Source of the DNA: Adiantum capillus-veneris
Taxonomy: Eukaryota > Streptophyta > Polypodiopsida > Polypodiales > Pteridaceae
Assembly (NCBI GenBank): GCA_014529385.2
Contig: CM043955.1
Location: forward strand, 137,156,108 to 137,220,107
Direction of reading: 5' to 3'
DNA length: 64,000 nt
The first letter of the stretch is position 1, and each line of letters begins with the position of its first letter. Under the pieces are notes generated by a model. It was not told where the DNA came from, did not search any database, and was given only the letters and a program-made list of their open reading frames with translations. Below, one piece after another: positions 42,178 through 54,579 of the stretch. Position numbers and translations under genes: made by a program.

Positions 42178-43785
42178 AAACTAGGGGTAGTTGGGCAAGA
42201 TCATCGAGCAGGAGAAAAAATTTGTTGTTCAAGGGATCTACCAATGTATTGCATGTTGCATTGACAACTTGACATTTTTTCTTATGATAAGGTAAAAAGG
42301 CGTTTGGGTTAACATGGATAGCTCCTCTATAATTATAATATCTGCCTCTTTTATGTCCAAATATCACTCATCGGTCTCATGAATAGAGAGGGGTTACTGT
42401 TGATTTGTGGTTGGTATCCTGAACTGGTAATGGATTTTAGATGCAATGCTGCTAAGTCTCGTTGTTCTCGCTCCGGTGACAAAGCACCCAACAATAATAC
42501 ATAAGTGAGGGCAACAGGAGTGTCTATTTCATTTGTCTATCAACCTTGTTTATCGCTATATATGTGAGGTATGCTGTCATGTAGGAGGGACATATTTGTA
42601 GATTGTGAGCAAAGATGTCACATTGCATGCTCCAATATTATACAATGCAATAATTTTAAACCATGGCCTAGCATACGGACGATAAGATAGTTCCAAGTTG
42701 GCTACAATTTTCTCCCTAGCTTATTGATGCTTGGAATGTAATCTTCTAGGTCTTGAGAACTTCATACTGACACCTAGTACTAGAGAAACGAGGACATATA
42801 TAGTATGCCATCAATTATTTCAACACCTAGTATGGTATCAATGATTTAGAGCGTGAATTCACTACTGTGATACACCACATGCATTCACTACTGTAATACA
42901 TCACATGCATTGGCTAGCAACCACATGTAAAGAGTTGCGTGTGTGTAACTAAAATGTGCAGACATTGATCAATATCAAGTGTATAGTCTTGAAAACGAGA
43001 TCCAAATAAATTGAAGCAAAGGAAGTAATGCAAAAAATTCTAAAACAAGCAAATAGATAAAGCATGAATGAGCTGCAACAATAAATGAGGTGCTTTACTG
43101 ACCTGCAATGTTGTATTGCTGCTTTTCAATTGTCCAATCTACATGCATTCACTACTGTAATACATCACATGCATTGGCTAGCAACCACATGTAAAGAGTT
43201 GCGTGTGTGTAACTAAAATGTGCAGACATTGATCAATATCAAGTGTATAGTCTTGAAAACGAGATCCAAATAAATTGAAGCAAAGGAAGTAATGCAAAAA
43301 ATTCTAAAACAAGCAAATAGATAAAGCATGAATGAGCTGCAACAATAAATGAGGTGCTTTACTGACCTGCAATGTTGTATTGCTGCTTTTCAATTGTCCA
43401 ATCTACATGCCGATATTTGAGTCGAGTACAAAAAAGAAATGTAAAGAGTTAAACATATCGTCTTGCGATAAAACATCACAGATTGAAAGTGCAAAGTATA
43501 CAATGTACGTCATACAGAGGTGCCATACAAAAGTATGGTGGAGAGTTGGCATTGTGGTCTCTCCAACAAATTATAAGATACAGAAGTCGTGCCCTACCCC
43601 GTAGCGTTTATGTGTTGTGCCAAGCAAATGCATGCGCATGGGAAAATGGATGCAGAAAACGAACCTTGTGGTGTTGTCGAGTTGGAGTCGTGCTTGTGCA
43701 ATCGGAATGTGTAGTGTTGTGAATATATGTCCTCCCTGCCATACACAAAACACGCAGATGTAACTTGATATTCTATGTCCTTTGA
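42178..43785 (-). repeat. Duplicated Helitron-like segment, copy B right part
   Basis: Continues copy B after the copia element and matches 31774-33085. It includes the helicase N-terminal fragment (minus, about 42367-42183; LLLDDLAQLPLV, a decayed motif III). It also contains an internal 264-bp tandem duplication not present in copy A. Confidence 0.85.
42877..43404. repeat. 264-bp exact tandem duplication
   Basis: Units 42877-43140 and 43141-43404 appear identical and start at ACATGCATTC. The next base run, ACATGC at 43405, repeats the junction, giving a 6-bp microhomology. Confidence 0.95.
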
Positions 43786-45225
43786 TCGGTATTCGACAAC
43801 ATACAAACTTTGTACAATCCTCTTGATGTTGAAATTGGTTCCACACTCAAAAAATATATTAACAACAGTATGCCTTGCACTATGGAATGTTAAGTCGTTA
43901 TTGGCGATACTTGCACTCTAACTGTTCGACATACTATAGCTGCTATATGGAGTTTCTACCTCAACCGCCTGTTGCACAAAAGACCTTTGAGAAGATGTGA
44001 ATAGATTTTCATTGCCCGCCCTGGAGTAGCTTTCCTCCAAGGGAAAATGAGGGTTTGTGTTGGCTACAATACCAAACTGATGTATGTCATCTGCAGCCAT
44101 TTGAACTTGATCCGTGTTTACATGGACCTTTGCTCATAGGATCTGCCACCGAATCATGGTTATTAGCAAGAGAAGCTCTTTATAGGCCGCAATATTGGCC
44201 ATATTGTCTATAGAGTTTTTGCTATCCCACCCACTTGTTGAATGGGCAGTAGTGAATTGCTCCTAGAGGCTAATAGGTGCTGACATATTGGTATGCCCGT
44301 TTCCAGAAATGCCATTACTCCGCAATCCGTGTTCGTCAGCTTCTCCAACATCAAATCTCTTTGTGTGGAAAAAAGAATGAGCTTCCGCTTTTGCTCTTTG
44401 AATATTCTTTTGATCGTGGTAGGCAGCGTAGGCACATGAATGATTTACTACTTGACTTTTGCTTCAATGCTATTTCATCTCCTTGTAGCTACACATTAAC
44501 CAACTCACGCGGACACCATATTCTACATTGAATTGGTCATGAGAGATGTTTCTATTTGTCTGCAGATTGTTTTGAAATGCTTGCCTCATCAGGTTTTTAG
44601 ATAGGCTATCAACAGAGCTGGACGAGGAATGCAATTGAAGCCAACGACTCATTAGACTATGACTTGCACTAGTGGCAATATTTTTCCCAATGCCTTTCCC
44701 TCGACATTTTGACATTGAGTTGTCTGCCACTAATCTCCTCACACACTCTACTAAAAGCGCAAGCAGCTAGCACTGAAGCCGTCGGCTTAATCACTTGAGG
44801 ATAACCATCATAAGCTTTGGTGTGATCGATCCTGCTAAGCTTTTCTACCCTCGTGTCCACTTTGATGTTTACTCGTTCCATTTCTTCGGCCTCTGACGTC
44901 TGCATCGCCAACAGCTTGATAGCATTAGTAGAAAAATGTGTTTGATGCATGGGTTTTAGGACCCCTTCTGAAGATGCAATAAAGGCACAGTCAGTTGTTG
45001 GGGAGATGAGGATACTCTAGTCCAAGGGATCTCGAAAGAGAAGAAAAATCTACTTCACAAGCACCAAAGAGTAAAAAGTGCCATGGACAGAAGATACGTG
45101 GGAACGAGCTCTTATGCATGCCTACAACCCATATCTTACAGAATAGCCCATTCTAGGTGTGAATTTCTAGTGAAATTTACACGAGGATGTTCGTGTGGAC
45201 TCACAGCACAGCATACTCCGTTTTC
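43786..45225 (-). other. Decayed unidentified coding-like region
   Basis: Minus-strand frames 44950-44669, 44742-44470, 44435-44208 and 44100-43918 follow one another and have ordinary amino-acid composition, as if from one old ORF with shifts. No domain recognised (residues such as MERVNIKVDTRVEKLSRID). It could be Helitron passenger sequence because it adjoins the helicase copy. Confidence 0.3.
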
Positions 45226-45376
45226 ACTTTTTTACCGACAGTAAATATTTTTTACCACAGTAAATATTTTTTTACCTACAGTAAATATTTTTCACCTACA
45301 TGGTAAATACAAATCACTTTTTACCTACAGTAACTTTTTTTACCCATGGTAAATATTTTTTACTCCACCATAAGTA
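45226..45376. repeat. Degenerate tandem repeat TTTTTTACC.ACAGTAAATA
   Basis: About seven units of 18-24 bp, each a T-run plus ACC(T/G)ACAGTAAATA variants. Confidence 0.85.
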
Positions 45377-46460
45377 TTTGGTAGGTAACAGTTCACTGTT
45401 ACTAGAAGCAGTGATTGGGCATCAACAATGCAGTTACAGGAGGAGAAAAGGGGAAAATCTTATGGTAAAGGTGAGTCAACAGGGATAAAGACTTTTGAGT
45501 TGAAAAGAGACATGCTGATTTTTTCAAAGAACACATGTCAAAAGAAGCCATGGTTGAGGATTTTTTGAGAATTTGATATTCAGGAGGACCCCCGAGGTCC
45601 CCCCCTGACATGTGCAAAACCTCCAGTTTCAACAGCCACCTACCTGCTCTTAAATGCTGGTCAAGGCCTTATCCCCATGTGTCACAATCAGAAAAATCAG
45701 CATTTACCCTCCCCTCTCACATCACTCTAGAGAACATCTTGATGGTGACATATCAGGTGACCTCAATCTGTTGACCACCCTAAGCAAAAAGTAACCCCAA
45801 TCGGCGGATTTAAGCATGTTTATCCCTAATCCTAAACCCTCTCAGAAACCTATATAAGGAGGCCTTCTCTCACTCAAAACAACAACACTTCACCCACTTC
45901 ACCAAGCAATGAAGCTATGACGACATTGCTCACAACGAGGAGCTATGGATGGAGCTCTACTCTCTCTCCCTCTCTCTCTCTCCCTCTAGTATGCTACATT
46001 ACTAGCCCTAAAACCTAAATAAGGAGTCTTCTCTCATGCTCCATGGCCACCATCCTCGCCATCATTCTCTAAGGTATTGATGTGTTGCTAGTAGGATCAT
46101 ACCTACTTGCTGGGTTGATTGTTTTTGACAAGGGATTATGCCATCCTTGGCTTGCTTCTCTATATCCTTGTTATGTATGATCAGATGCCGTTGTATTGTT
46201 AAGCTGATGTCTTGTGTATATATATGCTACATAAGGTCCCTAAGCTTCGTTCCTATGTGTTTTGACATATGTTTTGATGCCATCATAATGCCAGAAGTCT
46301 CACTTGCCTATGTGCACTATGTGTGAGGTCCCTAAACCTCTTAATTTAGGGTGGTGCCCCCTTTGTTTTGTTCTTTGCTTGTTTGCATGAGACGTGGTTT
46401 GTGGGGTGTGCACGAGTACAGAGGCCACCCGATTGCACTGCTCTTTTTCCCACCATCAGT
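45377..46460. other. Intergenic; TATA-like motif but no gene
   Basis: A CTATATAAGG motif (45850-45859) lies before an A/C-rich leader-like stretch and a short CT tract (45958-45988), which could be a promoter or LTR fragment. No ORF follows that I can support. Confidence 0.35.
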
Positions 46461-46461
46461 G

Positions 46462-46735
46462 TTGAACGGGCTTGTGGAGGCAATGAGTGTTGGTGATTCA
46501 ACTCTAGATTAGGTCAACTGATCACTTGAGGATAACCATCATAATCTTTGGTGTGATCGATCCTGCTAAGCTTTTCTACCCTCGTGTCCACTTTGATGTT
46601 TACTCGTTCCATTTCTTCGGCCTCTGACGTCTGCATTGCCAACAGCTTGATAGCATCAATAGAAAAATGTGTTGAACGGGCTTATGAAGGCAATGAGTGT
46701 TGGTGATTCAACTCTAGATTAGGCCAACTGATCAT
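46462..46735. repeat. 157-bp copied segment between 64-bp direct repeats
   Basis: 46521-46676 is nearly identical to 44788-44945. On both sides stands the direct repeat GTTGAACGGGCTT.TG.AGGC... (about 46462-46525 and 46671-46735). Confidence 0.85.
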
Positions 46736-47918
46736 TGATTGAAATCTGATACCTTTTGTGTCAATAGCACTAGAACAAACCTCTACCATGGGTTGATCGC
46801 ACGAGAAATATCTGAGTGCTCATCACGTTGGCAAGCATCCAAAGTACTCTCCAGCATGATGATCTGCGAACAGAAGAGTAATTGCAGTGCAGAGTGTTTT
46901 TTTTATTTTATTCACTTGGTAGCTTTGCACGGTGGAGTTTATTTTAGAGTGTTTCATGGCAGCAATGTAGAAAATAAACTAAAAATCTAATGCCACGTGG
47001 TGGCTTCTGTGTTGAGATACTGGAAAAAGAGCCTTTGGCTCATCAAGTAGCTAGATGGAGCCCACTGCCCAAAAATGGCCAAGCTAGCTCTCGCATTCTT
47101 CATGGTATGAAAGAGACAAATGGTAGTAGCTTTTGCACTCATGCAAAGACTAGGCCTGAGAGTTCAACACAACTATGCTTGCCCTACATGCAAGTCCGCT
47201 CTTATCAAGGAAACAAACCCATATTAGCAATAGTTGTGTACCTAAAGACTCTGCCTATAGGCCTTTACACATTGCTTCTTTTATTTCATAGGATGGCAGC
47301 CAAAGAATGTGATTAAAAAACGGATTTCCAAGTAGAACTATCGAGGAGAGGTAGTTGTTTTCACCTATTGTACTACCAAGATCGAGGCGGCATTGAATTT
47401 TCTAGAACTTCTGCTACCCTAGTTCTCTTGCAAAGGAAACAAAAGGGTTGCAATGCTCACATGATAAAAACATTGGCTCTTATCATGTGCAAGTCACATG
47501 ATTGATAACCAATATATTGAAAATTAATGAACATTGTGCTTGAAAATTGGGTGCCTTAGTTGCAAAAACAGCAGAACGTGGTGACCCTACAAAATACGTA
47601 AAACAAAAAATGTGCAAGCACCCCAACATGCATCCTTTGCGAGTCAGTTGCTATGTGCTATCCATCAAGGGTGCGGACAAGTGGAGAGTGAGAGTAAGAG
47701 GAAGAAAGAACGTGTCATGCACACCACTGGAGAGTGAGAATAAGAGGAAGAGAGAACGTGTCATGTGCAACTTACAGATTGGAGTGTTGTGTATGCATGA
47801 AAGAGAGCAGATCAGGGATGAGAAGACTGACGGGAGAGTGGGGCAAAGTCTACTTTCCCACATGGCCCCTCAATGAACCCATGTGAATCTATTTATTAGT
47901 TTCAAAAGGGTTACAAGA

Positions 47919-47920
<2 letters not shown>
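46736..47920. other. Intergenic, no supported gene
   Basis: A 46-bp unit (GAGAGTGAGA.TAAGAGGAAGA) is repeated in tandem at about 47682-47772. ORFs here (46739-46990, 46990-47316, 47547-47876) have no recognisable domain. Confidence 0.5.

Positions 47921-47994
<74 letters not shown>
47921..47994. repeat. (GA)n microsatellite
   Basis: About 37 AG units without interruption. Confidence 0.98.
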
Positions 47995-48000
<6 letters not shown>

Positions 48001-48559
48001 AACATAGGTCTTTTTAATTAATAATTGAGCCTTATCCATGTGCATCTGACATCATTTGCTAGAACTTGAGGTGTAGTCCAACGGTAGAGATTACTTTTCA
48101 CTTGTTCACCACTCAATAGATATATAGTAGTATACCATAAATAAATGTTATTACATACTCTCTCATAAAAGTAATGGTTCTCAATCGCTATGTAATTGAT
48201 CTGCAAAGTATAACTTTTGTTAGAATCATTGGTTAAATTATATCTCATGAACAAAATATATCAAAACAAAATCTTTCAAAAACAATCTTTGTGTAGACTT
48301 AAGTAATCCACATGTTGTATATTTTAGTGGCCCATACCTCTAAAATAAGCAATATGCATCATATCCTCATATATCAGAATATCATTGGGCACAATCATCA
48401 TCCAGCAATCATGATCGATCCATAGCATAACAATATCATCATCATAAATTCATCTTCAACATAAACTAAATCCAAATCCATACCAACATAAATCAAATCA
48501 TGTCCATCATACACTCGAGATAACAAAATAAGGCTAATAGTAGTGGTGGCAATATATAC

Positions 48560-48669
48560 ATGTGGAAAGCAATCTCTATCATTGGATTTCATCTCAAAAA
48601 AGTGACATGTTACGTTAGATGCACATGGAAAAGCCTCTATTCATAGTAGAAACATCTCTATTTACAAAC

Positions 48670-48709
<40 letters not shown>

Positions 48710-50245
48710 TTTGTAACTCTTCTAAAACTAATATGTAGGGTCACATGGGTTCATTGAAAAGCCCTGTGATTTTGTACCATCTATTTGTTTTTGTTTCTAG
48801 AATTCATTTCAACACTTAGGATTAGATTAGATAGCAACCAAAACCATCAAATTGGGCTAGAAAGTTCATGGAACAAATTGTCAAAAACATATTTTGACAA
48901 GAAAGACGATAAACTCTAAAATTTTGAAAATTTGATGGTCGGAACTCAAAAGCTAATCTAAACCCAAAAATAAGTGCAAAAAGAGGATAACCAAACCCAA
49001 AACACTCAATCTGGAAAGTTTCATGCCATTTGGTGCAGGAACATGGATCGCGATGTTGATCTTTCGATCTCTCCTCTACCTCCCATCTTCTCTCTTGTGT
49101 GCATGCATAGCACTTTGATCTAAGAGGCACACAATTTGAGTTCTCTCTCCATAAGCAACGATTGTTTTAAGCTGTAAGATTTTGTTTTGGTAGATTATGA
49201 TCATAATATGTAATTCTAATCCCGATTTTGATAAACTTTCAAAAATTTACGACTTATAGATTGATGACATAGAAATTGAGGGTAGTTTCTTTCTTAATGG
49301 GACAATATAAATGAATTTAGTTGTAGTACATTGATATATTTTTAATTTAATGATTGAGAAGTGAAAATCACTCTCTATCATTAGACTACATCCCAAGATC
49401 TAAAATTTGATGTTAGACACACACAAAGAAGGCTCTGTTATTAATCGTAGAGACACCTCTATTTATCAACACTATGTGTGTAGGTAGCTTCAATGAAGGG
49501 AGCCAAGGACATCAACTTAACACAAGTACATCACACAGATTCTTCAAAAAAAGATACTTCCATTAGGTTGGTAGCTACAACAGAGTGCTTTTTAGAAGAA
49601 TTTGTGTGTAGAATATAGAAAGCTTCATAAATGATACATGCATTCATTATGAGAAAAAGAACATGTTAGTACTTCACTCATAGACTGCAACCATCTTGTA
49701 AGTGGGGCACTTGTTATTGATGTCCACTATATGCTAAACACAAATAAAAGTACTCGTGTTTTTCTTAAACGTGAGTAGGAAGATCCATGTAAAATTGGTT
49801 GCGATGTAAGGCCCAATGAGGAAGTCTTGCAAGCTGAGAGCCTCAGGATCAAAGACCACCACCTTCATATATAGTGGAAGGTGCTCCATGCATGAGAATA
49901 TTGGCAGTTAGAATTGTAGAATGTGGTGATGAAGGAGTGGGAGTAGTGGGAGAGGTGGTGTACCTCCAAGAGGTTTTTCTTCTTGCACCCACCATGCAAG
50001 GTTAAGTCCAGATACTGGGATAGTAGATTCATGTACGATGGTACTTTGATTTAATCCCTCTTGCATAATAGTTGCCCACATCACTTGGTACCCTTATAGA
50101 TTTTGCTAAAAATCCTTAATGATAGAAATTATAAAACTATGGGGAGGTTCCTACATAAATCTCAAGTGGAGCAAAATTTTGGTGTGTGTAACCCTTTATC
50201 CGAAACCGCACTAGGTCAGGAATATTACATCTAGAGAGTCCACTA

Positions 50246-50288
<43 letters not shown>

Positions 50289-50480
50289 CACCTCTCTTTA
50301 ACTAATATACAGGCTCACATGGGCTTATTTGGGGACCCTTTGGGGGGGGGGGGGGGTAACTAACTTGGTCCCGTTCTCGTGTCGATCTTGTCATATTTCC
50401 TCTACATACCATCTTCTGTCTTGCATGCGAAGCACTCCAATCTCAGATATGCATATACTTTGTTCTCTCTACTCTTTGCC
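48560..50480. repeat. Diverged dispersed repeat, three partial copies, with GT tracts
   Basis: Segments at about 48580-49130, 49375-49470 and 50245-50480 share blocks: CCTCTATT...AGAAACATCTCTATTTA; (GT)n at 48675-48708 and 50247-50286; AACTAATAT..AGG.TCACATGGG; ACCATCTTCT.TCTTG. An old interspersed family of unknown class. Poly-G at 50342-50356. Confidence 0.6.
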
Positions 50481-51200
50481 TCACTCTACTCAAGTGCTAT
50501 GATGGTTATAGAATATACATGATGTCTATGTAATAAACTCCATTATTGACAACTTTCATCAAGATTGGAAACATCAACATACAAAAAATATAGTGACAAC
50601 CAAATTCCATAGTAAAATACCTAAGGAAGTAGTTGATGTAATGATGAAGGATTTGAAAAATTGGCACCAGATACTTCTTGTACTTTGGTCCTAGAATGTT
50701 GTTAGTATAGAGATCTTGTAAGATTGTCATGGTGGTGATGGGCTCTAAAGCTAAGATGATTTGACATAGTTACTTGGCTGCCCCATTTGCCACTACTTTG
50801 GGTTCATTGCATTGCCTCATCCAATTCAATGGGTCAAAATGAAACAAAGGCCACCATTGATCTTGCTACAATTTGTTGATTTTCTTTCATTGTATTCCCC
50901 CACCACCATAGCTAGCTTGGAACAATTCTCTCAGGGTTGTGATTCGTGTCATAAGAAAGTCTAAGTGTTGACCATTTAGCATACCAAATCTATCAATAAG
51001 AGGTCAATTTTGCAAAAGGAATTATTGGTAAAAACTTGGTTTCCTTAATCAAAATTGAGGGAAATCATTTGATGTTTCTAGAAGGAATTTTATTAGGCTT
51101 TGGGAAAATAAGTTTTGGTCAGATGGAGCACCTTGGAGGGCAATAGGCTCTTATGATCATGCGAGGCCAAGGGTCTAGTCTAAAACCATAGATTGAGGGT
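50481..51200. other. Intergenic, no recognised feature
   Basis: AT-rich, no ORF that I can support. Confidence 0.5.
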
Positions 51201-51274
51201 TACCTATAAAAGGGGCAAGAGGCTCTAAGGGGAGATAGGTTTCATAGCCCAAGGCCTCACACTGGTATCAGAGC
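51201..51274 (+). mobile_element. LTR 3-prime end plus PBS of a decayed retroelement
   Basis: TATAAAA (51205-51211) and then TGGTATCAGAGC (51263-51274) preceded by CTCACA. An ATG (51295, MADVWVLCM) follows at the place where gag would start. The LTR start and the rest of the element were not found. Confidence 0.5.
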
Positions 51275-52707
51275 TATTTTGGGAGCAAAAGAGCATGGCC
51301 GATGTTTGGGTGCTTTGCATGTGTCTGAGCCATGAAAAGTTCGTGGAGATGAAGACAAAGAAAAGCTTGGTCGAGAGCACCGCAGGCACAACCGCTTGGG
51401 GGAGGAGAAGGCTGATGTCAACCTCTACAAAATTGGCCATTTTTGCCCTATGTGTCTGCACGTTGTTGTGTAGGAAAAAGTTTTTTGCATGAGTGTGCCT
51501 CCTCGGCCTCTGGTTCGGGTGCCTTAGTTGCTTTCTCTCTCTCCCTATGCCGCCTCATGCTATTGCCATAGCTTGAACCTCAAGCTTTCAAATGGTGGGT
51601 GCCCAAATATTTTTACATAAAGCAAGCTAAGAGAGCGTGCCCACTTTGGGCACACGCCCCCATCACTTGGGTGATACAGGGTTTATCGATGGGAACGAAA
51701 GGAGAGCTAAAACTCAACACTGACTTGGTACATAAATTTTTTCAATCGCAAAAACTACAAGAACAATCGATCTCGAATCTCTCTTTTTCAACAGAATATT
51801 TTTATAAGTCAAAGATGACCATACATATCAAGTAAGATCTTCTTGCTACATTGAACTTGAAGGATCTTTCTTTATCAAAATTGGCAAGGTCAATTTTGAC
51901 GATTTTTTCAAACAGATTTGGCAAGATTTTTCTTGGCGGACCATGAGGTTTCGGCATTCAAGGCAACTTGCTTCGATTTGCCGGCTTCAATCTAGCAAGG
52001 CTAATTAATTTTTCTGTTGCAATTGCGCACTTGCGATCACTCTTTAGCTTTTCTAAGCGTTTTTGCAACAAGTTATTCATCTTTTCTTGCTTACACTTCA
52101 CGTTACACCATGGATTTGGATATTGACATGCATCATAGTTTTGATTTTGAGAACCTTGCGCCAGTTCCACCTTAACAACATCCCCCCTCACCTTTCTTAA
52201 ATGCTCAGTAGGGTAGATTGTGTTTTTATCCTCTTAGAGGTCAATATTTGAAGGGATTAATTGGAAGTATGTACATATGCAGGCTTTGTACAAAAGCTCA
52301 CTAGCTTGAATGGATGAAGGTGACATGCTACTATGGATCAATGTTTGGGAGAACAATTAATGAGGATTGTTATCGCTTATCTATATTTCTTGATTCTTTA
52401 AATGCATATGTACCCCTTTATTCTAGCACTTCGAGCTGGAAGAATTCGGAGTTTCTCAGTTTCTCAAGTATAAGCCAAGGGACCACCCCAATCTAGCAAA
52501 TTAGAAGTTGTTGGCTCAATGTGCACCACAGTCACCTTAATTCATCTAGCATATACCATAAGTATCTTCAAGGACCTTGTAGCCTATCTCATCACAGAGT
52601 GGTGCTTAAATGATGTGTCAAATCTTTACATGCCGGTCTCAAAGCTTCCTTTGAGAGTTGGGCAACAGATTTTGTGGTTTCCTCAAATAGGGAAGGCCAT
52701 AACAAAA
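51275..52707. other. Intergenic, decayed retroelement interior or unknown
   Basis: Short ORFs only (51295-51489, 51599-51832). No protease, RT or integrase motif seen. Confidence 0.45.
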
Positions 52708-53320
52708 TGTTACCATATACATGTGGTAGTGATGTGTGTGAACACACTAGGACCGGGCGGGGCATTTTTTCCCTCTTTAGGAGGTTTTTTCCCCCGTGCA
52801 TTATATATACGCCCATCACTCTAGGGCTATCTATCTCTCCATTGCACACCAAGTAACACACTCTCTATTGTGTTCCTTGAGCTTCCTTCGTCTTCTCCAA
52901 GCTGTGTGTGTTTCTCTGCAGCCCTAATTCCAACAATTGGTATCAGAGCAAGTTACGTCCTCCCGGGCCTAGTCATCAGCTGCTCCAGCACACGCCTACT
53001 CACTTTCTTTGATTACAATGAGGTTTGGCGAGCGTTTGCAGGTCGACAAATATGGGTGAGCTCGTAGAGAACAGTCTGCTCAAATTTTTGATTCAGACTC
53101 ATTTCGACCTCCGTTTCCACTACAGGCAGGTCTGCACAGGCAATTTCATCATTTGGTGCAAATTTTTTGTGAGTGCCGTTTTCTGCATAACAGGTGCCTT
53201 ACAGTCTTCTACGGTTTGTGCTATATAGCACGTGTTGTTCTCGCTCTGTTTATCCTATTTTCAGGCCGTTTTCACATTAGGTGCAGCATTTACCATGGCT
53301 GACAACAACACATATGCTTG
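52708..53320 (+). mobile_element. Truncated second copy of the copia family (LTR, PBS, leader, gag start)
   Basis: LTR 52708-52935 (TGTTACC...CCAACA), intact PBS TGGTATCAGAGC (52938-52949), leader with GCTGCTCCAGCACA and GGTCGAC blocks matching the minus-strand copy at 39600-39734. The gag start MADNNT is at 53295, after which similarity stops at about 53312. Opposite orientation to the main element. Confidence 0.92.
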
Positions 53321-53986
53321 CCATGTCATCACCTGCTACGCTACACAGCTTGGGGCTACCGCCTGCCCTAGAACGGCCACCGCCGCCTACTGGCTCCACC
53401 CACAACCAAAAGCCCGCCCCATCCACCACGCACAGTGCCCGTAGGGATAAGCACCTTGCGATGTTTTTGGAAGGCCACCCTGCTACCTATATAGCCTTTA
53501 AAATGGCATCTCAACCCTGCATGTGGGGCCATCCTTTGCCATCCGGCACCTCTGTACCTTGCCCCCCTTTAGTTCCCCCTCAATGCTCCAAGAGACACCC
53601 CTAAAGTTTTTGAGAAACCTCCTTTCCTTCCCCAATTTCTACTAACTACAGTTGAATCCTCAGTACTCGATTTTTTGAGCTGTCAAGACTGGGTGAAAGC
53701 TACCATACCCTACTCTAAGCCCCTCCATCTCCATGATATTTCTGACTATTGTTTGGGGCTCCCATCAAGGCTAACCAACCTAATCCAATTGGCTGGATAC
53801 ACATGGCGTCAATTTCTCATATGTTGGCAAGAGCTACACCGGAGGAATAAAATCTTATATGATGCTGACACAAAAACTTGGAAAGATCTGACGCCATATG
53901 AAATGGAGATGGTGACTATCATAATAGGGAGCAGTTGGAGTAGGAGGCCATCTATCAACTTATCTGAAGGAGAATGCCAGCCCTAG
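53321..53986 (+). other. GC-rich segment and unidentified 103-codon ORF
   Basis: 53321-53605 is Pro-rich in all plus frames and more GC-rich than its neighbours. An ORF at 53675-53983 (LIQLAGYTWRQFLICWQELHRR) has no recognised domain. It replaces the copia gag after the truncation point, so it may be another insertion or captured DNA. Confidence 0.3.
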
Positions 53987-54579
53987 TGCTTAGAGAAATG
54001 ATCAATCAGAAACACTTCAGGCTTCATTCCAAATGGTTTAGAAGATAACTCTGAAGAAGACTCCAGCTAAGTGAAACTAGAAGTGCTAACATCAATTGTC
54101 TATTTGGAACCTTAGAAATACGTCAAAAGTCAAAGAAAAGGGAGGAGGAATATAGATAATGGAAAATTCAATCACTTGTATATGGTCAAATTTTATATTA
54201 CCAGCTGTAACTTCCATGATATCTATAACAATGTACATTCAATTAGAACCTAGTCTGGGTACCTATAAGTAGAACTCACTACTCTCATTTTTGTGGTCTT
54301 TGACATGGCTAGTGAGTCTTGAGTGATTGTACTTGTCTAGCTATCGTTATGTCATCTAGCTCTATTGTAATCGACACTTGGTACAAGTTGTACTTTCCTT
54401 CATTATTTGTATATATCAGCTTCAATACTTCGCTTCCAATATCTGAATTTGTACTTTCAGTTCGGAGGAGCAGGTTGGAGATCCAATTCGATGATCACTT
54501 TCCATTGAGGCATAATTTTCAGCCACGACACTGGACGTGGTTGATTTCCTTATGTGTGTGTGTCTACTAGCCGACGAAC
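53987..54579. other. Intergenic, no recognised feature
   Basis: No supported ORF or repeat. Confidence 0.45.

Noticed and set aside
47547-47876. 109-codon ORF rich in Arg/Lys/Glu
   Set aside because: Contains a local 46-bp duplication and no recognised domain; no splice or promoter context.
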